Positions 24,591-33,900 of a stretch of 64,000 nt of DNA are shown here, piece after piece; position 1 is the first letter of the stretch, and every line of letters begins with the position of its first letter. The notes under the pieces were generated by a model. It saw only the letters and a list, made by a program, of their open reading frames with translations. It ran no database searches and was not told the origin of the DNA. The stretch is from Mucilaginibacter saanensis (GTDB lineage: Bacteria > Bacteroidota > Bacteroidia > Sphingobacteriales > Sphingobacteriaceae): assembly GCF_014200575.1 (NCBI RefSeq), contig NZ_JACHBZ010000005.1:1-64000 (forward strand). The letters run 5' to 3'. The translations under genes were made by a program, and so were the position numbers.

Positions 24591-24783
24591 TTAAAAGTAA
24601 TAAGGTTTATAAAGGTAACTATAAGTGGTCAAATATCACCCACTTTCCCCATCCACTTACCAACACCACAACGTAACCCCGCAAACTTTATCACCCCATC
24701 CTGCATAGGTAAATTCGTGGCATAACCGCAAGGTGTAGACGAGTAATTAACGGATTCAACTTAGCAAAACAACTCAAAACATT

Positions 24784-25461
24784 ATGTCACTAAAAATCAA
24801 GATTGCAGCACGACTGAAAGCAAAAGCAGCAGGCGTGAACCTATCTCAAAAACGAATCGATGCTATTGTAACCCGCGCCGAAAAAGGCTTAACAGAAGAA
24901 TCTGACGATGCCGCCATTGACGCCAACCTGGACATCATCAATGAGCTTTCTCCATTTAAGGAAATAGCTGCATTGGATGACCATGAAAGGGCAAAAGCAA
25001 AGAAAATTGCCGATGATAAAGAAGCTGCGAGATTAAAAGCAATCGAGGAAGGAAAAACACCTGAGCCGGAACCTGATCCAAACGAATCATCAACCGATAA
25101 GCTGTTAAAAGCTTTGATGGCTAAAATGGAAAAACAGGATGCCGCTATTGCCGCAATGGCTGGTGAAAAAGTGACTAATACCCGCAGGGATCAATACGCC
25201 AAAGCGCTGGAAGGTACTTCTGATGCTTTTAAAACAAAGGCATTGAAAGACTTCGACCGGATGAATTTTAAGGATGATGAAGATTTTACTTCATACCTGA
25301 CTGATGCAACGGAAGATGCTAAAGTTTTCATCCAGGATGACGCCAACAGCGGATTAGGCAATGACAGGCCTGCAGGCAGCGGAGGCAGCTCCGACACAAA
25401 ACAAAAAGGCGAAGCATCACAAGCCGAAATAGATGCAGCATTTAAAAACTTTAAAATTTAA
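24784..25461 (+). CDS. Probable capsid scaffolding protein
   Basis: 225 residues, highly charged and helical, with an Ala/Lys/Glu-rich N-terminal half, a Pro/Glu linker (PEPEPDPNESS) and a coiled-coil segment (DKLLKALMAKMEKQDAAIAAMAGEK). It sits just ahead of the decoration and capsid genes, the usual scaffold position. Assignment rests on position and composition. Confidence 0.7.
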   Translation: MSLKIKIAARLKAKAAGVNLSQKRIDAIVTRAEKGLTEESDDAAIDANLDIINELSPFKEIAALDDHERAKAKKIADDKEAARLKAIEEGKTPEPEPDPNESSTDKLLKALMAKMEKQDAAIAAMAGEKVTNTRRDQYAKALEGTSDAFKTKALKDFDRMNFKDDEDFTSYLTDATEDAKVFIQDDANSGLGNDRPAGSGGSSDTKQKGEASQAEIDAAFKNFKI

Positions 25462-25465
25462 ATAA

Positions 25466-26140
25466 ATGGCAGTATACGTTGATTTAGTGGATCAGGGTGT
25501 TCAGGTTAATAGCTCGCTTGATAGCATAGTTATTATAAAGAACGACTTCTCGATCCCAGGGGGTAAGGCACTTGATGTGACCGGTTACCTCGGAAGCGTG
25601 CTAAATGCAGGGCACGTCATAATTAAAGAAACTGCTACAGGAAATTATAAGCCGATGCCGGCAACGGATTCATTACCGGCTGGCGTTGCCACATTAGGAG
25701 CAGTTGTTCCTGGTGCAGCATATACCAATGGTACCTATGAAAATGTACCGCTTTCAGGTGGTACCGGTAGAGGTGCATTAGCTACAGTAGTAGTTGCAGG
25801 TGCCGTGGTTTCAACTGTAACAGTAACTCAGGCAGGTACAGGTTACACCGCAGGAGATGTGCTGGGTATCCCAGGTGCTTATGCAGGTGGCACAGGCTCA
25901 GGTTCAAGCGTTCCAGTTGCGACAATCGCGACCAGTGCAGCAGCATATGGAGCACTCCCGGGAGGGCATACCTACGTAGGTGTTTTAGTTGCTTCTATTT
26001 GGGCTAAGCGCCCGTTTGCGGGGGTGATGCTGGAAGGGTGGGTTAACGAAAATGCTTCACCGTTCCCTATCGCGCCAATTAAAGCGGCTTTCTTAACCGC
26101 AACTTCTAACCTTATTAAATTCAGAGGAGACTTATCATAA
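25466..26140 (+). CDS. Head decoration-like protein with a Gly-rich insert
   Basis: 224 residues. The flanks (IVIIKNDFSIPGGKALDVTGYLGS... and ...AKRPFAGVMLEGWVNE) resemble small capsid decoration or stabilising proteins. A middle insert of about 75 residues is Gly/Thr/Val-rich (AGTGYTAGDVLGIPG, GGTGSGSSVP), of the type seen as surface domains on phage structural proteins. It precedes the capsid gene by a 1-nt overlap. Confidence 0.65.
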   Translation: MAVYVDLVDQGVQVNSSLDSIVIIKNDFSIPGGKALDVTGYLGSVLNAGHVIIKETATGNYKPMPATDSLPAGVATLGAVVPGAAYTNGTYENVPLSGGTGRGALATVVVAGAVVSTVTVTQAGTGYTAGDVLGIPGAYAGGTGSGSSVPVATIATSAAAYGALPGGHTYVGVLVASIWAKRPFAGVMLEGWVNENASPFPIAPIKAAFLTATSNLIKFRGDLS

Positions 26141-27219
26141 TGGAACAATCGAATTTTATTAAGTACATTCAAAAGTACTTCACTGGCTTTGTAGCCCTGG
26201 TTACAAAGACCATTAACGGAAGTAAGGATCCGCTAAAATATCGTTATAAAACGATGCTTACGCCAAAGCAATCAATTGACGGTAAGTGGACATCAATAAC
26301 CGCTGATAATGTAAACGTTGCGGCCGATGTTGTGGCCATGGATAGCCCGCTGCCCTTAAAAACTCGTCCGGCCATCGCCAGCGCTTCAGGCGATATACCT
26401 AAGTTGGGTATGGAAATGAAGATGAACGAGAATCAGCTGGATCAGCTTGATACGCTGATTGCTAAAGGTGCTGATATTTCTGAAATCCTGACAGAGTTGT
26501 TTGATGATAGCAAACGCGGGTTAGTCGGTGTTGAAGAGCAGACGGAATATTTATTCCTTCGCGGCCTGTCTTCTGGTATTGCTTTAACCGATACCGAAAA
26601 CGTTGGTACAGGTGTACGTGTTAACTACGGCTATTTAGATGCCAATAAAGCAGGCGTTGCTGTTGTATGGTCTAATGTTGCCAACTCGACTCCAATCACC
26701 GATGTTAACGAGATGATTGCTAAAGCATCAGATGCCGGGGAAACCGTTTCTTACATCATGATGGATAAGTTGTCATTTAACTATGCCCGCAGATCTGTTG
26801 AGGGTAAGGACTTATATGCTACCAGCATAGGCAACTTTGGCACAACCAAACCCACGCCGACATACAAGCAATTTTTGGAAGTATGGCAGGATGAAACCGG
26901 CCTGCAATTCGATATCGTTGATCGCTCTGTGAAGTTCGAGAAAGACGGCGTGAAGAAAACAATTAAGGCTTGGGATGAAGGTAAGGTAATCCTTTTGACC
27001 GATAACAATGTAGGTGATCTGGTATGGAAAAAGGTTGTTGAAGACAGCCACCGTTCTGCCGCCGTAACGTATGTAAATGGCGATCTGGGTACCCTTGTGT
27101 CCAAATACGTAACACACAAACCTTTTGGCGAGTGGACAGACGTACAGGCCCGCCGTGTGCCGGTTGTAAATGGTGTTGATCAGATATTCCAGTTAGATAC
27201 TAAAATAGTTCAAGCATAA
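26140..27219 (+). CDS. Major capsid protein
   Basis: 359 residues, directly after scaffold and decoration genes. Compatible with lambda gpE/HK97-fold capsid proteins: N-terminal arm, spine-helix-like segment (KMNENQLDQLDTLIAKGADISEILTELFDD), and C-terminal strands with LLTDNNVGDLVWKK and GEWTDVQARRVPVVNG. Clear by position and size; no cleavage protease is visible. Confidence 0.82.
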   Translation: MEQSNFIKYIQKYFTGFVALVTKTINGSKDPLKYRYKTMLTPKQSIDGKWTSITADNVNVAADVVAMDSPLPLKTRPAIASASGDIPKLGMEMKMNENQLDQLDTLIAKGADISEILTELFDDSKRGLVGVEEQTEYLFLRGLSSGIALTDTENVGTGVRVNYGYLDANKAGVAVVWSNVANSTPITDVNEMIAKASDAGETVSYIMMDKLSFNYARRSVEGKDLYATSIGNFGTTKPTPTYKQFLEVWQDETGLQFDIVDRSVKFEKDGVKKTIKAWDEGKVILLTDNNVGDLVWKKVVEDSHRSAAVTYVNGDLGTLVSKYVTHKPFGEWTDVQARRVPVVNGVDQIFQLDTKIVQA

Positions 27220-27566
27220 TGGGACTACATCACGCAACATTGGGGAGCGCCGTAAAGAAATACGGCCCCCTGCATACCGAAGGGAAAACTGAGGACGAGA
27301 TAAAGTTAGCTATTGCAGCCGATGAAAAGGGATTTGATCCTGCTGGCATCGACGAGATCTATGCAGCGATCATAGCTGATCCTAACGAGCCAGGAGAGTC
27401 ACCGGCACCAGCCAAAGCTAAAAAAGTTAAAGGCCACGTTGTCCTAACCCAGTTCAGGGATAAAGACAATTTCGCTAAGCTTTACGAAGTAGGTGATGAC
27501 GTTAGTCATTTTGACGAGGCCCGCAAAGCTGGCCTGGTTGACCGTAAACTCATAGAAGCGATATAA
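27219..27566 (+). CDS. Head-region protein of unknown function
   Basis: 115 residues, charged, with an Ala/Pro/Lys linker (ESPAPAKAKKVKGHVVL) between a helical N-terminal part and a small C-terminal domain (TQFRDKDNFAKLYEVGDDVSHFD). Single-base overlaps on both sides place it in the head operon. Possibly a head-tail joining or capsid-vertex protein. Confidence 0.6.
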   Translation: MGLHHATLGSAVKKYGPLHTEGKTEDEIKLAIAADEKGFDPAGIDEIYAAIIADPNEPGESPAPAKAKKVKGHVVLTQFRDKDNFAKLYEVGDDVSHFDEARKAGLVDRKLIEAI

Positions 27567-27883
27567 TGACTATAAAAGAAGCCCTAACCAGCACAGTAAA
27601 CTTTGCCTTGCCGGATAATACCATAGAGAAAGCTTTGATAGATGGTGACCTTAACGGTACAGACGCCTATACTAAAAGCGATGCAAGAGCCGTGGGGGTG
27701 TGTATGGCGGGGCTTCTTTTTACACTGATCACCAGTGCTGATATCACGGAGGATGACGTGTGGATAAAGCTTCCTCAGCGCGATGTGCTTTTAAAAGTGT
27801 ATTCCGCATTATGTAATAAATGGGGTATCCCTAATGAGTTCGCTCCGGAGAAACCAATAGTAAAACAGATTTTATTTTGGTAA
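27566..27883 (+). CDS. Head-tail connector-like protein (DUF6706-like)
   Basis: 105 residues. MTIKEALTSTVNFALPDNTIEKALIDGDLN resembles the DUF6706 family of Bacteroidetes phage adaptors. Order after the capsid gene fits a head-completion or adaptor role. Confidence 0.7.
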   Translation: MTIKEALTSTVNFALPDNTIEKALIDGDLNGTDAYTKSDARAVGVCMAGLLFTLITSADITEDDVWIKLPQRDVLLKVYSALCNKWGIPNEFAPEKPIVKQILFW

Positions 27884-28185
27884 GAAGGCCACATATTATG
27901 AATTGGGTGACGGCCGGAGGCGCCGTAACTGTGGATCCGTTGACCGGTTATCCTATACCTGGCGCGCCGGGCGTAGCTAAGTCGGTTCCGTGCCGTTTTC
28001 ATCTTGGTGGTGTAAAAATCTTCAAGAATCAGGATAACACGACGATTAACCAGGTTGGCAGGATTCGTTTGGATGCCGGTGTAGAGCTACCTCAGGTGGG
28101 GCAGATCATCGACATACCAGGACAATTCAATGGCAAAGTTCAGGACATTTACAGAGGCCAATTAAGCTATAGAATCGATGTTTAG
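27877..28185 (+). CDS. Head closure-like protein
   Basis: 102 residues using the TTG at 27877, which keeps an RRPHI motif near the N-terminus that is reminiscent of head-closure proteins; the alternative ATG is at 27898. A small beta-barrel-like domain follows (VGRIRLDAGVELPQVGQIIDIPG). Overlaps the adaptor gene by 7 nt and the gp10-like gene by 8 nt. Confidence 0.6.
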   Translation: MVRRPHIMNWVTAGGAVTVDPLTGYPIPGAPGVAKSVPCRFHLGGVKIFKNQDNTTINQVGRIRLDAGVELPQVGQIIDIPGQFNGKVQDIYRGQLSYRIDV

Positions 28186-28639
28186 TATCACTGCCGATTT
28201 TAATATGAGTGACGTAGAGGCTTATATCAAGGCTGAAACTGAGGCGTGGTTTAAATCGCTAATCGAGCCGTTCAGGGTAACCGGACGTGATCTGGTAGAC
28301 AAGGCCCGCGCACGTACAAGGGATGATGGCGGTTTTGGGAATATCACTTGGAACCTCAGATCATCCATTGGCTATCTGATCATTTACAACGATGAAGTAG
28401 TTGACGTTTATTTCCCGCCGCTTGAAACTGGTGAACTGGGCTCTAAAACAGGGGAAGACTATGCCCGGGAGATTGCTGCTCTGATTAATAGCTATCAAGG
28501 TGTACAACTGGTGATCGTTGCAGGAATGGAATATGCCACATTGGTGGAGCGTACTGGATATAAAGGTAAACAGCGGGACGTAATCACGCACATAGTAGGG
28601 AACAATATAGGCGATGCACTTAATAAGCTACTGAAATGA
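28178..28639 (+). CDS. HK97 gp10-like head-tail joining protein
   Basis: 153 residues: helical N-terminus (VEAYIKAETEAWFKSLIEPFRV), then ARARTRDDGGFGNITWNLRSSIGY and GMEYATLVERTGYKG, consistent with gp10-type minor tail/connector proteins. Position between head-closure and tail-terminator genes supports this. Confidence 0.7.
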   Translation: MFSITADFNMSDVEAYIKAETEAWFKSLIEPFRVTGRDLVDKARARTRDDGGFGNITWNLRSSIGYLIIYNDEVVDVYFPPLETGELGSKTGEDYAREIAALINSYQGVQLVIVAGMEYATLVERTGYKGKQRDVITHIVGNNIGDALNKLLK

Positions 28640-29064
28640 AAAACGGATTCGACATGGTAACCGATGTGAGGTCATTGATCAATGTTCCTGCAGTGCTGGA
28701 CCTTATTGATGGTGAGATTTACCCAGATGCCAGGCCAACCGGTCGGCAGTTCATGACGGATATCGTAGTGAACAGCTTAGGCGTAAATAACGCGGTATTC
28801 CAGAAAGGAACGCCCAACATCAATATTTATGCCCCTAACATGATCACTACGCAGCCTGATGGAAGCGTACAGCAACTACCGAATTACGTGAGGTTGAGTG
28901 AAATCGTTAAAGCCATCACCACCTGTGTGGAAACGCAATACCGGGAAACATTCAATACTGAAATCACTGATCCTGGCACTTTATTACAAGATGCCGATGG
29001 AAATTGGTTTGCAAGCATGCAGCTGGCTTACCAGTCTATCCAAAGCAACTATCAAAACATTTAA
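28636..29064 (+). CDS. Probable tail terminator protein
   Basis: 142 residues. Pattern and position, directly before the tail tube gene, suit a tail terminator (VTDVRSLINVPAVLDLIDGEIYP... VNSLGVNNAVFQKGTPNINIY). No sequence signature fixes it, so the call rests on gene order. Confidence 0.6.
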   Translation: MKNGFDMVTDVRSLINVPAVLDLIDGEIYPDARPTGRQFMTDIVVNSLGVNNAVFQKGTPNINIYAPNMITTQPDGSVQQLPNYVRLSEIVKAITTCVETQYRETFNTEITDPGTLLQDADGNWFASMQLAYQSIQSNYQNI

Positions 29065-29099
29065 AAACCGCCCTATGGGGCATTAAAACCAAATAAATT

Positions 29100-29666
29100 A
29101 TGGCAACATTCGTAGTAAGCGGAATTCAAAAAATAAGATACGCCCCCGCAAGTCCGCTAGGCGTAGTACAAAGTGGTGATTGGAAGCAAATTGAGAACGT
29201 TGCCCCAGGTACTGTTCTCTTCACCAAAAACAACGGCGCTAAAACATCTATTGTTCCGGAGGATAAAGATGTAGCATTTTTAAACTTTTTTGCACCAAGT
29301 GACGGAGATGTACTTACCCTGGGTGTGTTGGAGCAGAACCCTGACCTTGTGCAGCAACTATTTAACGTAACCTATACCGTGGCAACAACTCTGTTAGCAT
29401 TCAAGGCTAAAGAGAAAATTGCTAACCTGGCATGGGAGTTAACTACCCGTCCAGCGAAAGATGGCCGTAAATGTATCATCACTATTTATAATACTGATGT
29501 GCAGACAGGATATGCCAATAACCTGGAAAAAACCGCAGCAGAGCAATTGGCGCTCAATTGTACTTTGGGTACCTACAGGCCTGCATTAGCAACTGAGGAT
29601 TTTATTTATACCAAACAGTTTGTATTGGCTGATGGCACCGTGATAGATTCTACACCTGCAGGTTAA
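29100..29666 (+). CDS. Major tail tube protein
   Basis: 188 residues, beta-rich (VVQSGDWKQIENVAPGTVLF...). It lies between connector genes and the tail chaperone and is followed by its own terminator, the usual layout for an abundant tube protein. Forms the stacked rings of the non-contractile tail. Confidence 0.75.
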   Translation: MATFVVSGIQKIRYAPASPLGVVQSGDWKQIENVAPGTVLFTKNNGAKTSIVPEDKDVAFLNFFAPSDGDVLTLGVLEQNPDLVQQLFNVTYTVATTLLAFKAKEKIANLAWELTTRPAKDGRKCIITIYNTDVQTGYANNLEKTAAEQLALNCTLGTYRPALATEDFIYTKQFVLADGTVIDSTPAG

Positions 29667-29683
29667 TCCCGACCACTTTCAAG

Positions 29684-29715
29684 AAAGGCTGCATGCATTA
29701 ACATGCGGCCTTTTT
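29684..29715 (+). terminator. Terminator after the tail tube gene
   Basis: AAAGGCTGCATG pairs with CATGCGGCCTTT (one G-U pair) with a 6-nt loop, followed by TT. It probably lowers expression of downstream tail genes relative to the tube protein. Confidence 0.85.
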
Positions 29716-29731
29716 AATAACCTATTATTTT

Positions 29732-30280
29732 ATGACAGATAAAAATATTCTTCAAGGTGTAGTAAACACTTTCACCGAGAAACAAAAGTTTACGATTACG
29801 ATACCGGTATCATGGAGGCCAGAGCAGGCACTTCTGCCGCCAATTAAACAAACGCTGCTGAACCGATTATTGAATGGTAAAGCAATTCAGGAAAAACCGG
29901 TAGAGATGCCAGACGAGGAAACTTTCACTATTTATCCATGTAAAGTGGCGAATATGTGGCGTATTGCCGGAGCAGCAACTTCCCTGCCTGATGAAATAAG
30001 AGAAGGGGGATTATATGAAACGGTTTTGCCATTGATTCATGATCATTTGGTGACCATAGTATACTTAGTGGCCGCCGGCATCCAGAATAATCATGAAGAG
30101 CCCGCTCCTGAGCTTATCACCTTCATTGAAAGGAATTTTGATAATGAAGACTTGTATTCCTGCTTGTTCCCGGTATTGGAAAACGTGAATATGCAGTCTT
30201 TTTTGAATTCTATTGTCTTGGCGAAGGGAACCGTAAAAATTCTAATACCAAAGACAAGTCCAACGGACGGGAGCGAGTAG
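29732..30280 (+). CDS. Tail assembly chaperone, upstream (G-like) product
   Basis: 182 residues ending in IPKTSPTDGSE. It sits between tube and tape-measure genes, as do gpG-type chaperones. The -1 frame is open across its 3' end and continues to 30462, giving a G/GT-style pair through programmed frameshifting. Confidence 0.75.
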   Translation: MTDKNILQGVVNTFTEKQKFTITIPVSWRPEQALLPPIKQTLLNRLLNGKAIQEKPVEMPDEETFTIYPCKVANMWRIAGAATSLPDEIREGGLYETVLPLIHDHLVTIVYLVAAGIQNNHEEPAPELITFIERNFDNEDLYSCLFPVLENVNMQSFLNSIVLAKGTVKILIPKTSPTDGSE

Positions 30281-30462
30281 ATAGCCTCCCACATGCTGCA
30301 ATAGGCTCAGCAATGAAATACTTCCATCAGTCTGAATGGGATATTAAATGGAAAATGACCTGGGAGAATTACATGCTCTACATATCCTCCATTCCTAGGT
30401 ATGATTCGGAAGAAAATAAGAAAGAAAAGATTGAGGTCAGAGATGCTACTGAACTTTTTTAA
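30235..30462 (+). CDS. Tail assembly chaperone -1 frameshift extension (T-like)
   Basis: The -1 frame runs open from before 30190 through RERVDSLPHAAIGSAMKYFH and a Trp-rich helix (WDIKWKMTWENYMLY) to a stop at 30462. Candidate slip sites are the A run at 30235-30239 and A AAG at 30250-30253. A free start at 30313 would give only 49 residues. Exact slip site not proven. Confidence 0.65.
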   Translation, partial: KNSNTKDKSNGRERVDSLPHAAIGSAMKYFHQSEWDIKWKMTWENYMLYISSIPRYDSEENKKEKIEVRDATELF

Positions 30463-30470
30463 CCAACCAC

Positions 30471-30986
30471 ATGCAACAGATAAATAAATACATACTAAAG
30501 AAGGCCATGGAGGCAGGCATTTGTGAGCCATGGGCCGATATGATAACAGATACAGAAAGCGTTGATGGCCTTCTTAAAATGTACGTCAAGGGAATTGATT
30601 TTTGCCTGGCAAAGAACTTTCCCAGCAATGCTGACCTGCTGAGGTTGGGCCGGGATCGCTTGTCAAACTACGGTATCTACATAGATAAGGGTATTACCGG
30701 GGCTCCCGGTGACTTTGTTGTTTTGTTGGGTGGATGCAGGGCTAACCTTCACATAGACGGATTTTCAGCTAATCAGTTATTTGTGAAACATACCACTACG
30801 GCAAATATCAATGTTGCCGGCAATGCTTTCGTTATGATTGACTGCTTCGACAACGCTGTATTAAATGTGACGGCATCCGGCAATAGTAAGGTTGTAGTAA
30901 ATGTGTACAAATACGCCCAGGTAACCAATGAAAGCAAGGATGGGGCAATTATTAAAATAGTTCATAAAAATAAATCAACATACTAA
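30471..30986 (+). CDS. Tail-region protein with a beta-helix-like C-terminus
   Basis: 171 residues. A helical N-terminus (KAMEAGICEPWADMI...LLKMYVKGIDFCLAKNFPS) precedes repeating strands (FVVLLGGCRANLHIDGFSANQL, VFVKHTTTANINVAGNAFVMI) like a short right-handed beta-helix. Such proteins occur between chaperone and tape measure in Bacteroidetes phages; role unknown. Confidence 0.65.
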   Translation: MQQINKYILKKAMEAGICEPWADMITDTESVDGLLKMYVKGIDFCLAKNFPSNADLLRLGRDRLSNYGIYIDKGITGAPGDFVVLLGGCRANLHIDGFSANQLFVKHTTTANINVAGNAFVMIDCFDNAVLNVTASGNSKVVVNVYKYAQVTNESKDGAIIKIVHKNKSTY

Positions 30987-33900
30987 TGGGTGTAAAAGTA
31001 AGTGGTGGCCAGGGAGGTGGATTGAATTTTACAGCAAACCTCGATATAGCGCAGGCGCTTAAGAATGCGGAAACCTTCAAGAAAACAATGAGCGACCTAA
31101 GCGTTACCGCTAATGGTATATCCAAAGGGTTGGATTCCGAAAAAACAGCCACACAGGGCGTTACTGATGCTATAAACAAGCAACGCTTAGCAATTCTTGA
31201 AGCCAACAAAGCAAAAGCAGATGCCAACGCACAGGTAGCTAAAGAAAGGGCTGCTCAAGCTGAATTAAATACTCAGATAAAGCAAAATACTTTAGCGAGG
31301 CAGGCTGAACTTGCAGCTACAAGAGCGCAGGCATCATTGGATAGAGAAAGGGCTAAGCAAGCTGCTGCCCAGCCACGGACATTCATATCTGAAACGGCAC
31401 CTACAAATATTGATCCATTGGGACAAACTACTGGCGCTTTTGATAATTCTAAAACATTGGCCCAACTTGAAGCCGAAATTGCCGCCTTGCAGGCAGCAAA
31501 GGCCCAAATAGAATCATTCTATCAAGCAGGTACCATTGGAGCAGAAACATATCAAAGTGCAGTATCGACGCTAACTGCAAAAGAGGCTGAGTTAACAGCG
31601 GCCATTGAAGGATATGGGGCTGCAAGTGTTACCGCCGCTGAGAGTACTACAGCCGCTACAGCCGCCATTGAAACTGAACTTGGCGCAATTGAAGGGTTAA
31701 AATTGGCCTTGAAGGAGTTAAACGCTCAGAAGTTGCTGGCAAATGAAAGCGACCTGCCAGTATTAAACCGAGAGATTCAAGCGGTTGAGCTTGAAATAAG
31801 GCGATTAGGCAATGTTGGCCGGGAAGGTTTTGACAGTGTCGGTAACGCAATAACTACCACCGGACAGGCAACAGTAAGAAGTACAAACTTTTTTAAGCAA
31901 GCTTGGAGTGCGTTAAGGCAAATAGCTTATGTGTTACCTGGTATTGGCATTGCGGGAATCTTAGCATTCGTTACGGGGCCAATAATTGAATACATATCTC
32001 AGCTTGATATTTTCAAAACTAAGATCACACAGATCAAATCCAACCTGGATGCCTTCAATGAGGTAAATAAAAACTTTGCAAAAGATGCTGGCACCCAGGC
32101 GAGCAATCTAAGGATACTTTATAAAGCAACTACCGATGTAAATAACTCCATTGTTGACAGAACAAAGGCTGCGCGGGAATTACAACGTGAATTTCCTGAT
32201 ACCTTCGCCAACTCCAAAATACTTGCCATATTGAATGGGAAGGAAAAGCAAAGTTACGACGATCTAACAGAATCTGTTTTAAAAACCGCCCGGGCAAAAG
32301 CCGTTGCAGATAAGTTAGCCGTCGTGGAAGCTCAGTCTATAGAATTGGATATTCAGAAGCAGAAGGTGCTTAATGCTCAGCAGAATAAGAATGCTCAGGA
32401 AGTAATTGATGTATTCAATAGAACGAAGTCGGGGTTGGTAGCTAACGCTAAAAACTATGGTAAGCCGCTCCCTACGGATGAAGATGTTAGAAAATCAATT
32501 GCAATAGGTCAGACAAAAAGTTTTGCCGAGGGGGATGATGTTATAAGTAGAAATAATAAGTTAGCTGCTGATGCCCTTAAAGACCTTGATAACAAGAAAA
32601 AACTTCTCAAGGGAACTGCTGATTTCCTTACTCAGTACGCAGGAGGTAATAACGCGGTAGCTAAGGGCATAGTTAAGAGTACCACTGTGGCTGATCTGAA
32701 GAAAAACAACGCTTATTTAAAAGAGTTGCAAGCTGCTCAGGAAGAATTGTTGAATGCTCAGAAATCAATTCAGGAGCGAATAAAAGAATTCACAGATAAA
32801 AAGGAATCAAAAGTACTTGACCCTGATCAAAGTGCTTTAACCGCTATATCTGATCAGTTTGGCGCGCTTGAATTTCAAATTGGGAAGGCTAATGATAAAT
32901 ACGATGCTTTTGTAAAGAAGTTCGGGGCGAAGGCAGTTACTGATTTTAATGCCAATCCTGCGAACGGAGTTAAGCTCACCAAAACAGATCCTGCTATTTT
33001 GCAAGATGCTGAAAATACAGCAATCGATAACCAGGCTAACCTGAATGAAAATAAATTCATTGCCGAAGATCTGGAGAAAAAGAAAAAGCTGTATGATGAA
33101 TATGAGAATTACAAGGTTGAATTAGGTAGTGAGGTCGCCAATAAAGAGTATGCTGAGTTGTTGCAATCTGGAAAAGACTTCGGTACATACATTAATAACA
33201 TTATTGATTCGGTTGATAAAGCTGATATATCAGGGCCAATACAACAAAGGCAAGAACAACTAAAAAAAGCATCTCAAGCTAACGCGGATGAACTTGCAAA
33301 AATTGCTAAAGATCAATACAGGGACGCCTATCAATCTGCCTTAACTAACTCACAGGCCATATTAGGCATTGAGGAAGATTATCAGCGGAAAGTAAAGGCT
33401 TTGGGTAAAGACGCCACTCAGGAGCAGTTGGACAACCTAAAGTTACAGAGGGACGCACGTATACGTAATGAGAATGAGTCTAATGCTTATGCCAAAGGTG
33501 GATTTGAAAAACTGATGCAGCATTATGATGAGCTGACACGTGGTCAGATTTTAAATAGGTTGGAGGCAATTAAGGCAGGATACCAGAAGGAGTATGAAGA
33601 AGGTAAATTAAATGCAGATCAATTGGCAAAGTTATCTGCTGATGTCAATTCTAAGATTGCAAACCTTAATGGAGCCGATGTTTTTAAGAAAGTAACTGAT
33701 GCAATTAAGGACTACAGAGATCAAGTAAAACTAACCGGTAAAGACAGCGAGGGTGCAAAAGAGAAACAGCAGGATATGTTCAGTTCAATTGCCGCCGCCG
33801 CCGAAGCTGTAAATGAAGTAATTGGTGAATTGGCTTCATCTTTTGAACAGTTAGGCATTGGAGGTCAGGGATTGCAGGATACCTTGAAGGGCGTAATGGG

